Position numbers and translations under genes: made by a program. This document shows positions 29,219 to 39,020 of a stretch of 64,000 bases of DNA, piece by piece. Below the pieces are notes generated by a model, which searched no databases, had not been told where the DNA came from, and worked only from the letters and a program-made list of their open reading frames with translations. Position 1 is the first letter of the stretch. Every line of letters starts with the position of its first letter. The DNA comes from Elysia crispata (Eukaryota > Mollusca > Gastropoda > Plakobranchidae). Location: NCBI GenBank assembly GCA_033675545.1, contig JAWDGP010006506.1, positions 384,501 to 448,500 on the forward strand. The letters are read 5' to 3'.

Positions 29219-30009
29219 GGTCGGCCGTCGACGAAATGTTCGCAGGATCTAGCATTGGAAGCAAATCTGGAATGGTATTTGCATAAAACAAAAGTAGGGG
29301 TAGGGATCGTAGACCTATGCTTCTGTCGAAAACGTGGATTCCTTTGGAGGGCGTTCACGTCTCAGTGACAGGAGTTAGCCTGTTCCTCCAGTGTTGCCTC
29401 GATTGGGTACGTAATATGGATGGAACGCGTAGCAGCAGCCGAAAATTCTACTTCCATTATTCCATCGGCTGTCTTTGCGAGGGTGTCGAGGTCAGCATCT
29501 GGAGTCTGAGCCAGAATACGGCGGACCTCAGGGGGCAATTGGTTTAGGAAAAGGGCACGGAAAAGTGTTACAGGGTCATGGTTAAGGCTCCGCATGTGTT
29601 GGAGAAGTTCTGATGGCTTGCGGTCACCTAAACCATTGAGGTTGAGCAGTTCTTGATCTTTTTGAAGCTGTGTCGCTTCATAGGCTTTGAGGAGAGCTGA
29701 TTTTAGTCTGTCATACTTCCCTACTGGAGGTGGGTTTTCCAACACTGCTTGGACACGGCGTGCAGTAGAGGAATCTAAGAGCTGTATCACATGGTGGAAC
29801 TTAGTTAAGTCTTGTGTAATTGGTGGCGTGTGTGTGTTGAAGGATGCTTCTAAGCGAATAAACCACGCCTTGGCGTTTGTCTGCCAAAACTGTGGTGCCT
29901 TGAAGGCGACTGCCGACACTGACGAAACTGTTGTAGTTGTGGCCTGCGTTGCGTGAAGAGTCTGCTCTCTGATCGCGTCTGCTAGTTGTTTGATAGCATC
30001 AAGGTCCAT
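29219..30009 (-). pseudogene. Ty3/gypsy gag with interrupted zinc-knuckle tail
   Basis: Starts MDLDAIKQLADAI at 30009, shortly after the primer site, and reads FKAPQFWQTNAKAWFIRLEA, KFHHVIQLLDSSTARRVQAV, GDRKPSELLQHMRSL and FLNQLPPEVRRILAQ, a retroelement capsid-type gag. A stop at about 29360 ends the frame; the same frame then continues with a Cys/His-rich stretch, VLCKYHSRFASNARSC, resembling the C-x-Y-H...F-G-x-x-A-x-x-C knuckle of such elements. Confidence 0.85.
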
Positions 30010-30225
30010 GGTTAAAGGTTTAGAAATGTCAAAATTATGATATTAGGTTGATGAATCTAGATCTAGGTCTAGATCTAGATCTGGTATGGTGCTGTCTAGG
30101 GAGTGTAGACTGTAGTGTTAAGCCTGGTTTGGTGGCTGTGGTTTAGTCGGTTTACTCGCTCTAGTAAGCTGTATTTTAGATCTAGATTCGTATTCTGAAA
30201 AATCTATTGCCTGTGACGTATTTAC
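30010..30225 (-). other. Untranslated leader of the LTR element with AGATCT cluster
   Basis: Between primer site and gag start. Contains tctagatctaggtctagatc at 30056-30080 and tagatctagattc at 30178, the same hexamer islands seen outside the element. Confidence 0.6.
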
Positions 30226-30243
30226 TTAACGTCGGGGTCACCA
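30226..30243 (-). promoter_or_regulatory. Candidate primer-binding site
   Basis: TGGTGACCCCGACGTTAA, one base inside the 5' LTR in element orientation. Starts TGG as expected for the complement of a tRNA 3' CCA end. I do not name the tRNA. Confidence 0.65.
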
Positions 30244-30244
30244 A

Positions 30245-30499
30245 TAAAGCGTCCTTACAATAAATCAATCTTGGAGTTTGTTGTTGAGTTGTAAGAGCTT
30301 TTTTATTTTCAACCTTCTAGTCCAAAATCAAAACAAGCATGAGAGATTTCTTTTACTTTCGCTTTCTCTTTTTGTCAACATCATAACAGAACGAACTAAT
30401 TTACAAAACATGGAAAATAATAAAATAAAAACTACAGTCTCAGTATGGAGGATATGGAACATGATAAGATTGTAAGAGTTTTAAAGTGATATCGCTACA
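30245..30499 (-). repeat. 5' LTR of the Ty3/gypsy element
   Basis: 255 bp, including the 8-bp segment missing from the 3' LTR. Followed on the plus strand by the ATAG duplication. Confidence 0.92.
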
Positions 30500-31565
30500 A
30501 TAGCATTACTCAACAAAATCTATGACAAAGGTCAGATTCCAGCAGACAACTCCAAATCTATATCACTGCCAAAGAAACCAGTGTGAATTGCACAGAACAA
30601 TCAGTCTTATGAGTCACATCATCAAAATGCACTTAAGAATCATCATGATGTGAGTCAGAAATCAAATCAAACCAGAAATAGCAGATGAGCAGTGTGACTT
30701 TGTGGAGGGAAAAGGTACAACAAATGAATCTACACCCTTCAAGCTATATTTGGAAGAGCTCCAGAAATACAAAAGATATATATCTGTGCTTCATTGACTA
30801 AACCAGGGCATTTGACAGAGTGCGGCATGATGAGATAATCACACAACTAACACACTTGAAGATACATGTAGATAGAAGAGACATGGAGTGATTAAAAACA
30901 TGTGCTGGGAACAACTAGTAGTAATGCAAGTTGATGAGGAAATCAGGTCATTGAAAAAAGTAAAGCCTGGTGTCAGACAAGGATATGTGCTATTCCCAGA
31001 CCTCTTCTCTCTCTATGATGAAATACTTGCAGCGAAACCTAGAGGGATATCCAGGAACTAAAGTAGGAGTGCGTAATGTAAACAACTTGACATACACTGA
31101 TAACAATGTATTAATTCAGAAAATCAAAAAGACTTGCAACAAGTATTAGACATTGCTGAAGAAGAAAGCAGTTCGAAAGGATTGGAGCTGAATAGCAAAA
31201 AGACAGAAGTAATGGTCCTTAGTACAAACAATGAGTGTCCACAGAACAACATCTTTATCAATGGGAATAAACTCAAAGGGATCAATTCCAATACTTGGGT
31301 ACATTTATGTCAAGTGATGGACGCAACAGCATTGAAATTGTATCAAGAATAGCAAAAAAGTTTCAGAGAATGAAATCAATACTAACAAATAACCACATCT
31401 AAATTCAGACAAGAAGAGACCTAAGTGCTATATTGAAACCATTTTGATGTATGGATGCGAGGCTTGGACAATTTCAAAACAGGTACAAAAGAAACCAGAG
31501 GCAACAGAAATGTGGTTCCTTCGCAGAATGCAACAAATCTCACAGACTGCAAAGAAACCAAACGA
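30500..31565 (+). pseudogene. LINE reverse-transcriptase fragment, 3' piece, copy 2
   Basis: Continues the split LINE from 25639: ALLNKIYDKGQIPADNSKSI, SLPKKPV, then decayed palm sequence (AFDRV-like gcatttgacagagtg near 30808; a KAWCQTRICAIP remnant of the G-RQG block). Next come QQVLDIAEEESSSKGLELNS, KKTEVMVLSTN, NIFINGNKLKGI, YGCEAWTISKQVQKKPEATE and MWFLRRMQQISQTAKKPNET. Multiple stops and frame changes, so inactive. It ends abruptly near 31565 where Penelope-like sequence begins. Confidence 0.82.
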
Positions 31566-32480
31566 AACAGTAAAGTATATTCATAAGAAAAGTAATCAAC
31601 TTCCTTCTATTATAAAGAACCTACCAAAGAGTATCAATAACTGTTTAATTATGAACTAAAAAATGAAGACATTTTCAACAGAGCCCATCCAGTATACATA
31701 GAAGCACTAGAGAGGAGTGGATTTAACCAGCCATCACAGTTCAATAAAACAACTAAGAGCAAAAACAAATGACAAAGTAAGCAACACAAAGAGGAAAACA
31801 AGAATAATGTGGTTCAACCCGCCCTTCAAAAACAGCGTGGCAAAACATTTCCTTGCACTTCTCGACAAAAACTTCCCCAAAACCAACAAGTTGAGTAAAA
31901 TCATTAATAGAAACAATGTTCAAGTAAGTTATAGCTGTTTACCAAACGTCAGCCAAACAATCTCCAACCACAACAAACTACTGCTTGAAACAAAAGCCAA
32001 AGAAACAAAGAATGATAATAAACTCTGCAACTGTCAGTAAAAAAAACTTGTCTGCTGAAGGGAAAGAGCTTAACCAAGTGCGTTGTTTACAAAGCAACAG
32101 TAACAGAAATTAGGAACTAACAGACAAGAAACCTACATTGGACTCATGGACGAGTTCAAAACTAGATATCTAGATAAATTGTCCCTTGAATTAGAACATA
32201 AAAAATCAAGCACATCTCTAAGTGAGCATATTTGGAACCTGAAGAACAAGAAAGCCAAGTACAATGTAGAATGGAAAATACTGAAAGCCTGAAGCCTTAC
32301 GCACCAAACAAAAAGGTTTGTTACCTCTGCTTGGAAGAAAAGTTTAGAACATTAACTGAGAAACAAACGCTGAACCAAAGAAAGGAAATTTTCTCCTTCT
32401 GTGTACATAAAAAGTTTCCTGCTCAAGAGTGTCGTCACAGCTGCCTGATGAGGTTAACATGGCTCGAAACACCAGAGTCA
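31566..32480 (+). pseudogene. Penelope-like element fragment (C-terminal RT edge and GIY-YIG region)
   Basis: Reads KYIHKKSNQLPSIIKNLPKS, then in shifting frames FNRAHPVYIEALERSGFN, RIMWFNPPFKNSVAKHFLAL, DKNFPKTNKLSKIINRNNVQ, VSYSCLPNVSQTISNHNK, then a GIY-YIG-like segment (ETYIGLMDEFKTRYLDKL, LSEHIWNLKNKKAKYNVEWK). This order is typical of the 3' half of Penelope-like elements of aquatic invertebrates. Several stops and frame changes; no intact product. Confidence 0.75.
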
Positions 32481-32507
32481 TGGTAAGGCCTTAGTCTAGG
32501 TATTTCA

Positions 32508-32511
<4 letters not shown>

Positions 32512-32545
<34 letters not shown>
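32512..32545. repeat. (TA)n microsatellite
   Basis: 34 bp of TA followed by cacatatatata. Confidence 0.9.
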
Positions 32546-32553
<8 letters not shown>

Positions 32554-32996
32554 TATAATTTTTATTTCACGTATAAAGTAAGCATCATTGCTCACTAAGT
32601 TCTATAGCTTAGAATGTATAGGTTAACTTCACTATATATGAAATGCTAATGATTTTTTAAACATTTATATCAAATCTAAGCACATGACCTACAATTTATA
32701 TGGGCCTATTGACAGTGAAGTACATGGACGCTTAAATGTCTAATAGGCAATTCTTCACAATGAAGTATTGCATCCCTATTTCTCTTCACTTAAAAAGAAA
32801 AGGAATCATATTTGGCAAAAAAAAAAAAACCCAAGAAATTTAATAATATTAGTCAGTTCATAGCAAAAGATTTCTTCAATTCACCAATGAATGAAAAAAA
32901 AAACTTAAATATATTTACGACTACTAGTAGGTGCAACTGCACCAGGTATATTTAAAGAGTTAAAAATTTTAATGGCTCCCTGATAAGCAGACTTAC
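32546..32996 (-). other. Scm intron 1, 5' end
   Basis: No feature beyond the donor of the proposed first exon at 32996. Confidence 0.55.
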
Positions 32997-33045
32997 CTTG
33001 TTTCTCCTGCATGTAAGACCATCCTCGCCCAGATGATGTAGACAT
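32997..33045 (-). CDS. Proposed Scm start exon (MSTSSGRGWSYMQEKQ)
   Basis: On the minus strand a good acceptor (cctttgttcag, AG at 33081-33080) opens an exon running to a strong donor CAAG|GTAAGT at 32996. The first ATG is at 33045 and gives 16 codons plus one base (phase 1), exactly the phase needed to complete the Gly codon that opens the FTWDQYL exon at 24923. Short basic N-termini are usual for Scm homologues. The frame is also open upstream within the exon (HYKSCRASVLT), so the true start could be further 5'. Support is splice signals and phase; the sequence itself is not conserved enough to recognise. Confidence 0.5.
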
Positions 33046-33079
33046 AGTTAAAACACTAGCTCTGCAACTTTTGTAGTGG

Positions 33080-34562
33080 CTGAACAAAGGAAATTAAAAC
33101 ATGTTAATTTTTTTTCAAACTATATGCAATTCGACAGATAGACCTATATTCATACAGATATGCAGTAAAAATAAAGAACGAATCGAAAAAAAGTTTTTGA
33201 CTAATGTATTTACGCACCACTGATGGTTAGACTTTCAAAGAAATCTTAACCATTATAGTGGCGCTCAAAAATATTTTTTATTATACATAATAATATGTTC
33301 TGCTGCAGATAAAATTTTGATATTTTTAAAATATGGATAGAGTACTTGTCAAAAAATGTATGCTTAACAAACTTCACAAACAGGATACTACTATAACTGC
33401 ATTGTGGATGTTCTATAAAAGCATAATTCTGAAAGTACTGGAGCACATGGTTTCCTTCACAATCTTCCCAGTATTTATATAGCCTAGCAAGTAATCAAGA
33501 AAATTTGATATGTTAGCAGTAATAGCATTATTTTATCATTATAAATTGCAGCAACTCAGTTTTAAGTCTGAAAATCCCAGTAAATACACACCCATGAAAT
33601 TTCAGTTTTTGCATACAAACATCTCCCTTTGCTAATTTAACATATCTTAACATAAATATTTTACAAAATAATCCTGGTTATATGTTCCAATTTAGATTGC
33701 TTCACCCTCTTAGTTGACCTACATTTAACAAGTTCATCTTCCTTTGAAGCCGTAACTTTTTAAGTTACATCATAAGGTTTTTTTTTTTAAACATTTTGTC
33801 ATTAACTTCACAACCATAAAATTTCATATTTTGCTGGACATTGTCTTAATTGGACTGCTTTACGATGTATTAAGTTTTAAAAAATTGTTTTTTATTTTTC
33901 CAATTTCAATTGTTTTACAATTCAATAATAGCATTGATATGAATTAGACTTACTATACAGAAGATGTAACTATTTGATGTTCCAAATTGGGAATCTGTAG
34001 GGCTTAAAGACATAAAGAAGTAGGTTTATATAATAGGTTAATACCATCTTTTACAAGAATGAAAAAGTAAAAATGGAAGGGTATAGGTCAAACATGCTTA
34101 TAGCATTCCTTCGTTCTATGTAGATCCCTCTAAGAGTTTATAATTTAACCAACACATTAATGTTAACGTTATTGATAATGATTTAAAGAAGGCATACAAA
34201 CTTTCCAAATAGTTAATAGCATTCGTAATTATATTGTAGTTGCAGGATGCGTGAACAGTCTCTAGAATCTATGAACTTGGTGCTAGTCTTGCCAGCTGCA
34301 AGAGTTACATTAAATAGTAATAGTAATAGTTTCTAAGTAACAAATAATTCAGATACAATATGCTCAGCAGCGCCTCAAATTTTCTCACAAGCAGTAGTAT
34401 ACTAAATTTTCTGAAAATAGTGAAATGAACAAAAGTATGAGCAAAGCCACAAAAAGTACTAAAATTAATAAATGTACGAGCTTCTAAATGCTACTAATTC
34501 ATATGATTTGTCATAAGGCATTTTTAAAATGATAAAAACAAATAAATATTCTATGTTGGGTA
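33080..34562. other. No gene seen
   Basis: AT-rich sequence upstream of the proposed Scm start exon; no CpG-rich promoter is visible immediately upstream, so transcription may start further away. Confidence 0.5.
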
Positions 34563-35084
34563 ACTTTGTGCCCTGGACTGCCTCGGACTATACTAGGCTA
34601 TCCCGAAGAGTGGTTTACTCTTACCAGGCCATTTATTTTCTGCTGGGGCATCTTTTATACTTTTGAGACATTTATCTTCTGTAACCCTGGCACTGTTAGT
34701 GTGTGTGATGTGACAGCACCAGTACCAAGACCACTACAGAGGATAGCTCTACGATATGATCTCAAAACAAAAGATGCAGTGTGCTATGTAACAGCTCCAT
34801 GTCTAACAAGGATGCTTCCTTTGCTCATCCTGTCCGATCTCAGTTACTATGGGTGATAATGTGCATAGTTTAAGGTTGTCTTGCCCTTAAGAAGCACAGA
34901 TGGGATGCACCCTATAGTATGCCAGATTCCCCCTGACCCATTTACAGTTAGCTGTTTATTCAAATGAATAAGGATAGCATACAATCTGAAGAAAAAATAC
35001 ATAGTAAAATACAGCACTAACACTCATCTGCTTACAAATATATACCTACGGCACAAAGTCAAGTTTTTGTATTGTAATTCAACC

Positions 35085-35283
35085 CACAGACCTCTTGCTT
35101 ACTGGGCCAAGATGGTGAACGCTCAGTCACCATGCCAGCCAACTCCACTTTGATCACTTCTAAGAACGGATGAGTCAAAGAAAACTGAAAAAAATCTTGG
35201 GTAAACCTGGGCTCAAACCCACAACCTTTATTTTCTCAGAATAGTGTCTTAACTACTACATCATAGAAACCCCCCAATCAAAT
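35085..35283 (-). mobile_element. tRNA-derived SINE, minus orientation
   Basis: Reverse complement begins ggggggtttctatgatgtag, has A-box-like TGATGTAGTAGTTAAGACA and the B-box-like GGGTTTGAGCCC about 40 bp later, followed by a body ending near 35085. It shares its G-rich ...gggggtttct... signature with the SINE at 11366. Nested in the element 34563-35767. Confidence 0.55.
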
Positions 35284-35400
35284 TCTGAGGCAGTAAAGTG
35301 TTTCTGTTCTCTACCCTCAGCCCAACTATAATTGTTTACTAATGAAGAGGCATGCCCCTCTCACATAAGGACAGAGAATTTTGAGTAAAAAATATGAAGA

Positions 35401-35690
35401 ATGCCCTGATAGTTAGTTTTTAATATCTCGAAAATATATAACATGCCACACCGGATAATGTTCTCTTGAAAATATAATTATATGTGCCCTAAGAGATAAT
35501 TTTGGATTGAAAATAAAAATTATGCCCTAAATGATAATTTTTGCAGGAAAATATATTATAAAACATACCCTACGAGTTAATTTTGGATCGAGAATATATA
35601 AAATGTTCTAATATATAATTTTGTCTCGAAAATATGGAACATGCCACAAAAAGTAACTTCATCTCCAAGATGCCCTGACAGAAAATATAT
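35401..35690. repeat. Degenerate tandem array, ~40-bp unit, about seven copies
   Basis: Units begin TGCCCT/TGCCAC/TACCCT and run through ...GATAATTTT...GAAAATATA...; starts at about 35403, 35444, 35490, 35524, 35565, 35605 and 35643. Each unit pairs a YRCCCTNANNGATAATTTT head with a GAAAATATANAA tail. The last units merge into the right terminal repeat of the element. Confidence 0.7.
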
Positions 35691-35767
35691 GTCGCAAGTA
35701 AACCACTTTTGGAGCAATCCAAGGTAGTCAGTTCGGGGTAGTCCGTAGGCGCTCTTGGGTACAAAGT

Positions 35768-36982
35768 GACTCAACTGAAATGTTCTTGTTCTCAAGGAAA
35801 GAAAGTTCTATAGAGAGGGCTATGATGCTTAATACAAATTAAAGCTTAACATCACAATTATAAATGTTTTTACATTTGCATATGAGACTAGCCTCTGAAG
35901 CTCTTAATTACACTGCTTTTCTACTATTGCGTTCAGATACAGGTGACAAATCATTAAAACATTTGAAAGCATAACATAAAATCTTTAAATCAATTCTGCA
36001 TGGCGTAATGTCACCCCTTGATAAGATTGATAAAATGACCAAGTGAGGCGCACATATGGTCCTATGTGTCATTGTGAGGTTAACAACACTTAAACTAAGC
36101 TTAATATTTCAAGTTCTTCATTTCTGTTTATTTAAATAATTTAGATTAGAATTCTAGATCAAAATCTAAACCATAACAATGATTGAATTTTGTTTTTCAT
36201 TTATTTTTAAAATGAGAGTCATGAGAGGGAGGGATTTAAACTTAAAGGAGTTGACAACAGTCTCTTTAGATATAATGCCAACCTTGGATATTAAATAATA
36301 CACATACCCATAAACATATTTTGTACATCCTGGGGTCATTTTAACTAACTCTTATGAATTCGACCATCTTGAAGCTTTTTGATGTGTGATTGGTTTTTTG
36401 CTGCTGCCAATCTGGCAAGTACAGCAGATCATGATCAAACTCAGATCCTTCAAACTCGTCCGTCACCCCCTTCTAATTCTTTCTCTATTTCCTTGTTATT
36501 TCTATCTTTTCACTTAACTAATTTGAAATTATTTCACATGTTCCTCTTACAATCAGTCCTCAATTATAGAAAGAAAATATTAGCCTCTTAAGAAATTTGA
36601 CCGGCCAAAACTTTCAAGTAAGTGTCCAAAACAGCTGTTGTTGTTTTTAAACAAAATATGCCCTGCTTCCCCTTTTCATTGAGTAGACACATTTGTCAAT
36701 AGGCGCCGTACACTTTGATCCCTGACCGCCAGCGAGAGATACATCCCCTTACCCCTTCTAGCTTACTCTCGCCTAAACTGATGAAACTACCACCAGGTGT
36801 CTGTCAGTACCTACTAGATCTACCTGTCACTAAGATTTCAAAGGGGCCGAATGTAAATAAACTTTATTTGTCCCACATGTACAAGATATGGCAAGTTAAC
36901 CATCAAGGCCCACACCTTGCTCAGTACATAGATGTGAAAAAAAGCCGTTGGATATTAGAGGAAGATCTCTTATTGATGGTTA
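35768..36982. other. No recognised gene; one unexplained 101-codon open frame
   Basis: The plus-strand frame 36715-37020 (starting MIPDRQREIHPLTPSS) stays open for 101 codons in AT-rich DNA and contains ISKGPNVNKLYLSHMYKIWQ. I recognise no domain; its last 13 codons run into the SINE at 36983, which argues against a real gene ending here. The rest is featureless. Confidence 0.4.
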
Positions 36983-37140
36983 GAATGCCAGATAGCTCAG
37001 TAGGTAAACTGTTGGACTGACAATAGGGAGCTTCAGGTTCAATACCGAGTCAGATCCTCTGGTACGATTAGGTTTGAGTTTACCTTGACAGAAAGCTGCT
37101 GTCTAGGTTTAAGTTTATTCGAGAACAAGCACTAGTTCAT
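36983..37140 (+). mobile_element. tRNA-derived SINE
   Basis: GATAGCTCAGTAGGTAAACT (A box) and GGTTCAATACC (B box) about 35 bp apart, with a tRNA-like spacing and an unrelated body afterwards (gtttgagtttaccttgacag...). Lacks a matching acceptor stem, so a SINE head rather than a tRNA gene is preferred. Confidence 0.6.
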
Positions 37141-39020
37141 TAAATTTGAACTTCGACTTTAGATCAAACTTGCGCCTAGCTAGAAAGAAATTTGTGAATG
37201 TATCTTAATCTAGACCTAGATGTCCTGATTTAGATTTATCATCAAGAGTTTGAAATCTGATGAGTGTTTGGGTTTGGAGAAAAGTTTTATGTAAAACTTT
37301 AGGAGTGATGGATTGACTTGTTTTAAGATATAAATCTTCAATCTGCTGGTGCTAAAATAAAATTATGAAAAATACTGCAAAATAGATACCCCTGTAAAGC
37401 TTGGAATTGTAAGAAAGTAACTAAGAAAAAATGAAGCCTCTCTAAATTTGTTAAAAGACTTCAAAATACTTGCAAAAACGCTGTCACAAACATCAACAAG
37501 CACAGATTCTGAGTACTAAAAATAGCATCCCGTTGGGACAAAAGCTTTTGAAAACATAAAAACATCAGCAAATGGAAACGCAGAAAAATCTAATTTAAAT
37601 TCTTTCTTTCATTTTTTTTTCTTCTCATATCGATTTGAATTTGATTTCATAAGGACTGTCAGAAATCTGGGAGGTATTTGGTTACTGCCTTTGAATGTTT
37701 GAATGCAGCTACCTCAAAAATCAAAATTTCCAAATGAATTCAAGGAATCAAGGTTGACTGTAAGACATAGCTTTTTCGGTGGATGTCAAAGATCAGCAGG
37801 AGTATATGGTCGTGTCTTTATGGCCAAGCATAAATTGCTACACATAGATTCTCATTAAAGTATCTAGTGTTACGTGGAGAGGAGTAAGAACTCTTTGCAG
37901 AATATATTTCTCTCTGGAGAAAGATCTTTGATCCTATTCTACTAATACTGTCTCCTCTGCCTGTAGTATCAACCTCTTATCACTACATTAATTTAGACAT
38001 CAATATAATGTACCAAACATTTGTCAGAGTATAATCTAAAAGTATTACTACTATATATTAATAAGGTAAAGAATGAGCTATCGCTGCAAAATTAGTTGTT
38101 AGGTACATGAACTGATATAGCGGCTTACCTTATCAAAGGCTTTAGTTAGATATGGATCTCTATGTAAAAACTTGGCTGAGCAAAAGGTGAAAAAGAAAGC
38201 TTTCTGGTGATAGTTTACTTTTTACAAAAAAAAATTAGACTATCAAATCAACCCAAACTGTTTCTTTCCATGGCAACGTCATTGATTTTGTTGTAACAGA
38301 TCTTTTTTTGGCCTAAACGATTTATAATTTTATCTCCAATAGTTTTATTTCATCTCTTTCCTACCTCAAACCAATTTACTTAAAAATCATTTTTGTTTTT
38401 AATCTTTTAAAATGTCCAATACTGGAATAGGGTTAGGGTTTGGGTTGGCCAGATTGCATTTTTTCAATGTATTTGTCTTCTTCACCTGTTTATTTGAACA
38501 GGCAATCATGCTTGTATTTGATAAGAATGGAAACGTGAGATAGGGTGTTTGTGTGTGTATATTTGAGAGAGAGATCGACAGATAAGCAGGGACAAATGAT
38601 TAGACAGAGAGAGTGTAAGACAAGGAATAATTTAGCCCATGGTTTGTATATCAATGGAAATTACTATCAAATGCTTAGAAAGGAAGTGCCTATGTTTCTA
38701 TGAAAAAAAGGACTGACATTATTTTCCCCAGTATAAGGGAAAATAAGGTCGGCTTTTTTTTTAAAACTGAATCAAATATTTTCCACTAGTTCTGCTAGAC
38801 CTAGATCATCTATGTCACACTTCAAAGTCACAGAAAATACAAATTACAAGGCTGTAACTTAGGGATTGACTCCTTTAGTCTAAAAATATCTAGGAAATTG
38901 TAAATTTATGGTCTCAGCAGAATGTAACAATTGCTAAGTATCAAGTGCACTACTTAATAAGCTGTAAGTTCTACTGTCTATGAGTGAGGAATCACAACAT
39001 TTGGTGAGCTACCTGCCCAC
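37141..39020. other. No gene seen
   Basis: AT-rich. Contains a short TTAGGG-like patch at 38430-38448 (gggttagggtttgggttgg). Confidence 0.55.

Larger units (their letters stand above)
25640..30499 (-). mobile_element. Ty3/gypsy LTR retrotransposon (4.86 kb) inserted in a LINE
   Basis: Two LTRs of 247 and 255 bp in direct orientation frame a minus-strand gag-protease-reverse transcriptase-RNase H-integrase series. Integrase downstream of reverse transcriptase is the Ty3/gypsy order. A 4-bp target duplication ATAG flanks it (25636-25639 and 30500-30503). No env frame is present. Apart from one 8-bp indel the LTRs look identical, indicating a recent insertion, yet the internal frames are interrupted in several places. 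The element lies in Scm intron 1, on the same strand as Scm. Confidence 0.93.
34563..35767. mobile_element. Unclassified element with ~100-bp imperfect terminal inverted repeats
   Basis: The left end (ACTTTGTGCCCTGG, then GAGTGGTTTACTCTT and TATTTTCTGCTGGGGCATCTT) matches the reverse complement of the right end (ACTTTGTACCCAAG, AAGTGGTTTACTTGC, TATTTTCTGTCAGGGCATCTT) over about 100 bp. The interior holds a minus-strand SINE (35085-35283) and an array of degenerate ~42-bp repeats (35401-35690). No transposase visible; probably nonautonomous. I do not recognise the family. Confidence 0.6.

Noticed and set aside
26371-29547. Plus-strand open frames across the LTR element
   Set aside because: Antisense shadows of the minus-strand pol and gag.
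25640-30499. Endogenous retrovirus with an envelope gene
   Set aside because: The integrase frame ends just before the polypurine tract and 3' LTR; there is no room for env.
36983-37055. tRNA gene
   Set aside because: As above: no matching acceptor stem; body sequence continues beyond the tRNA-like head.
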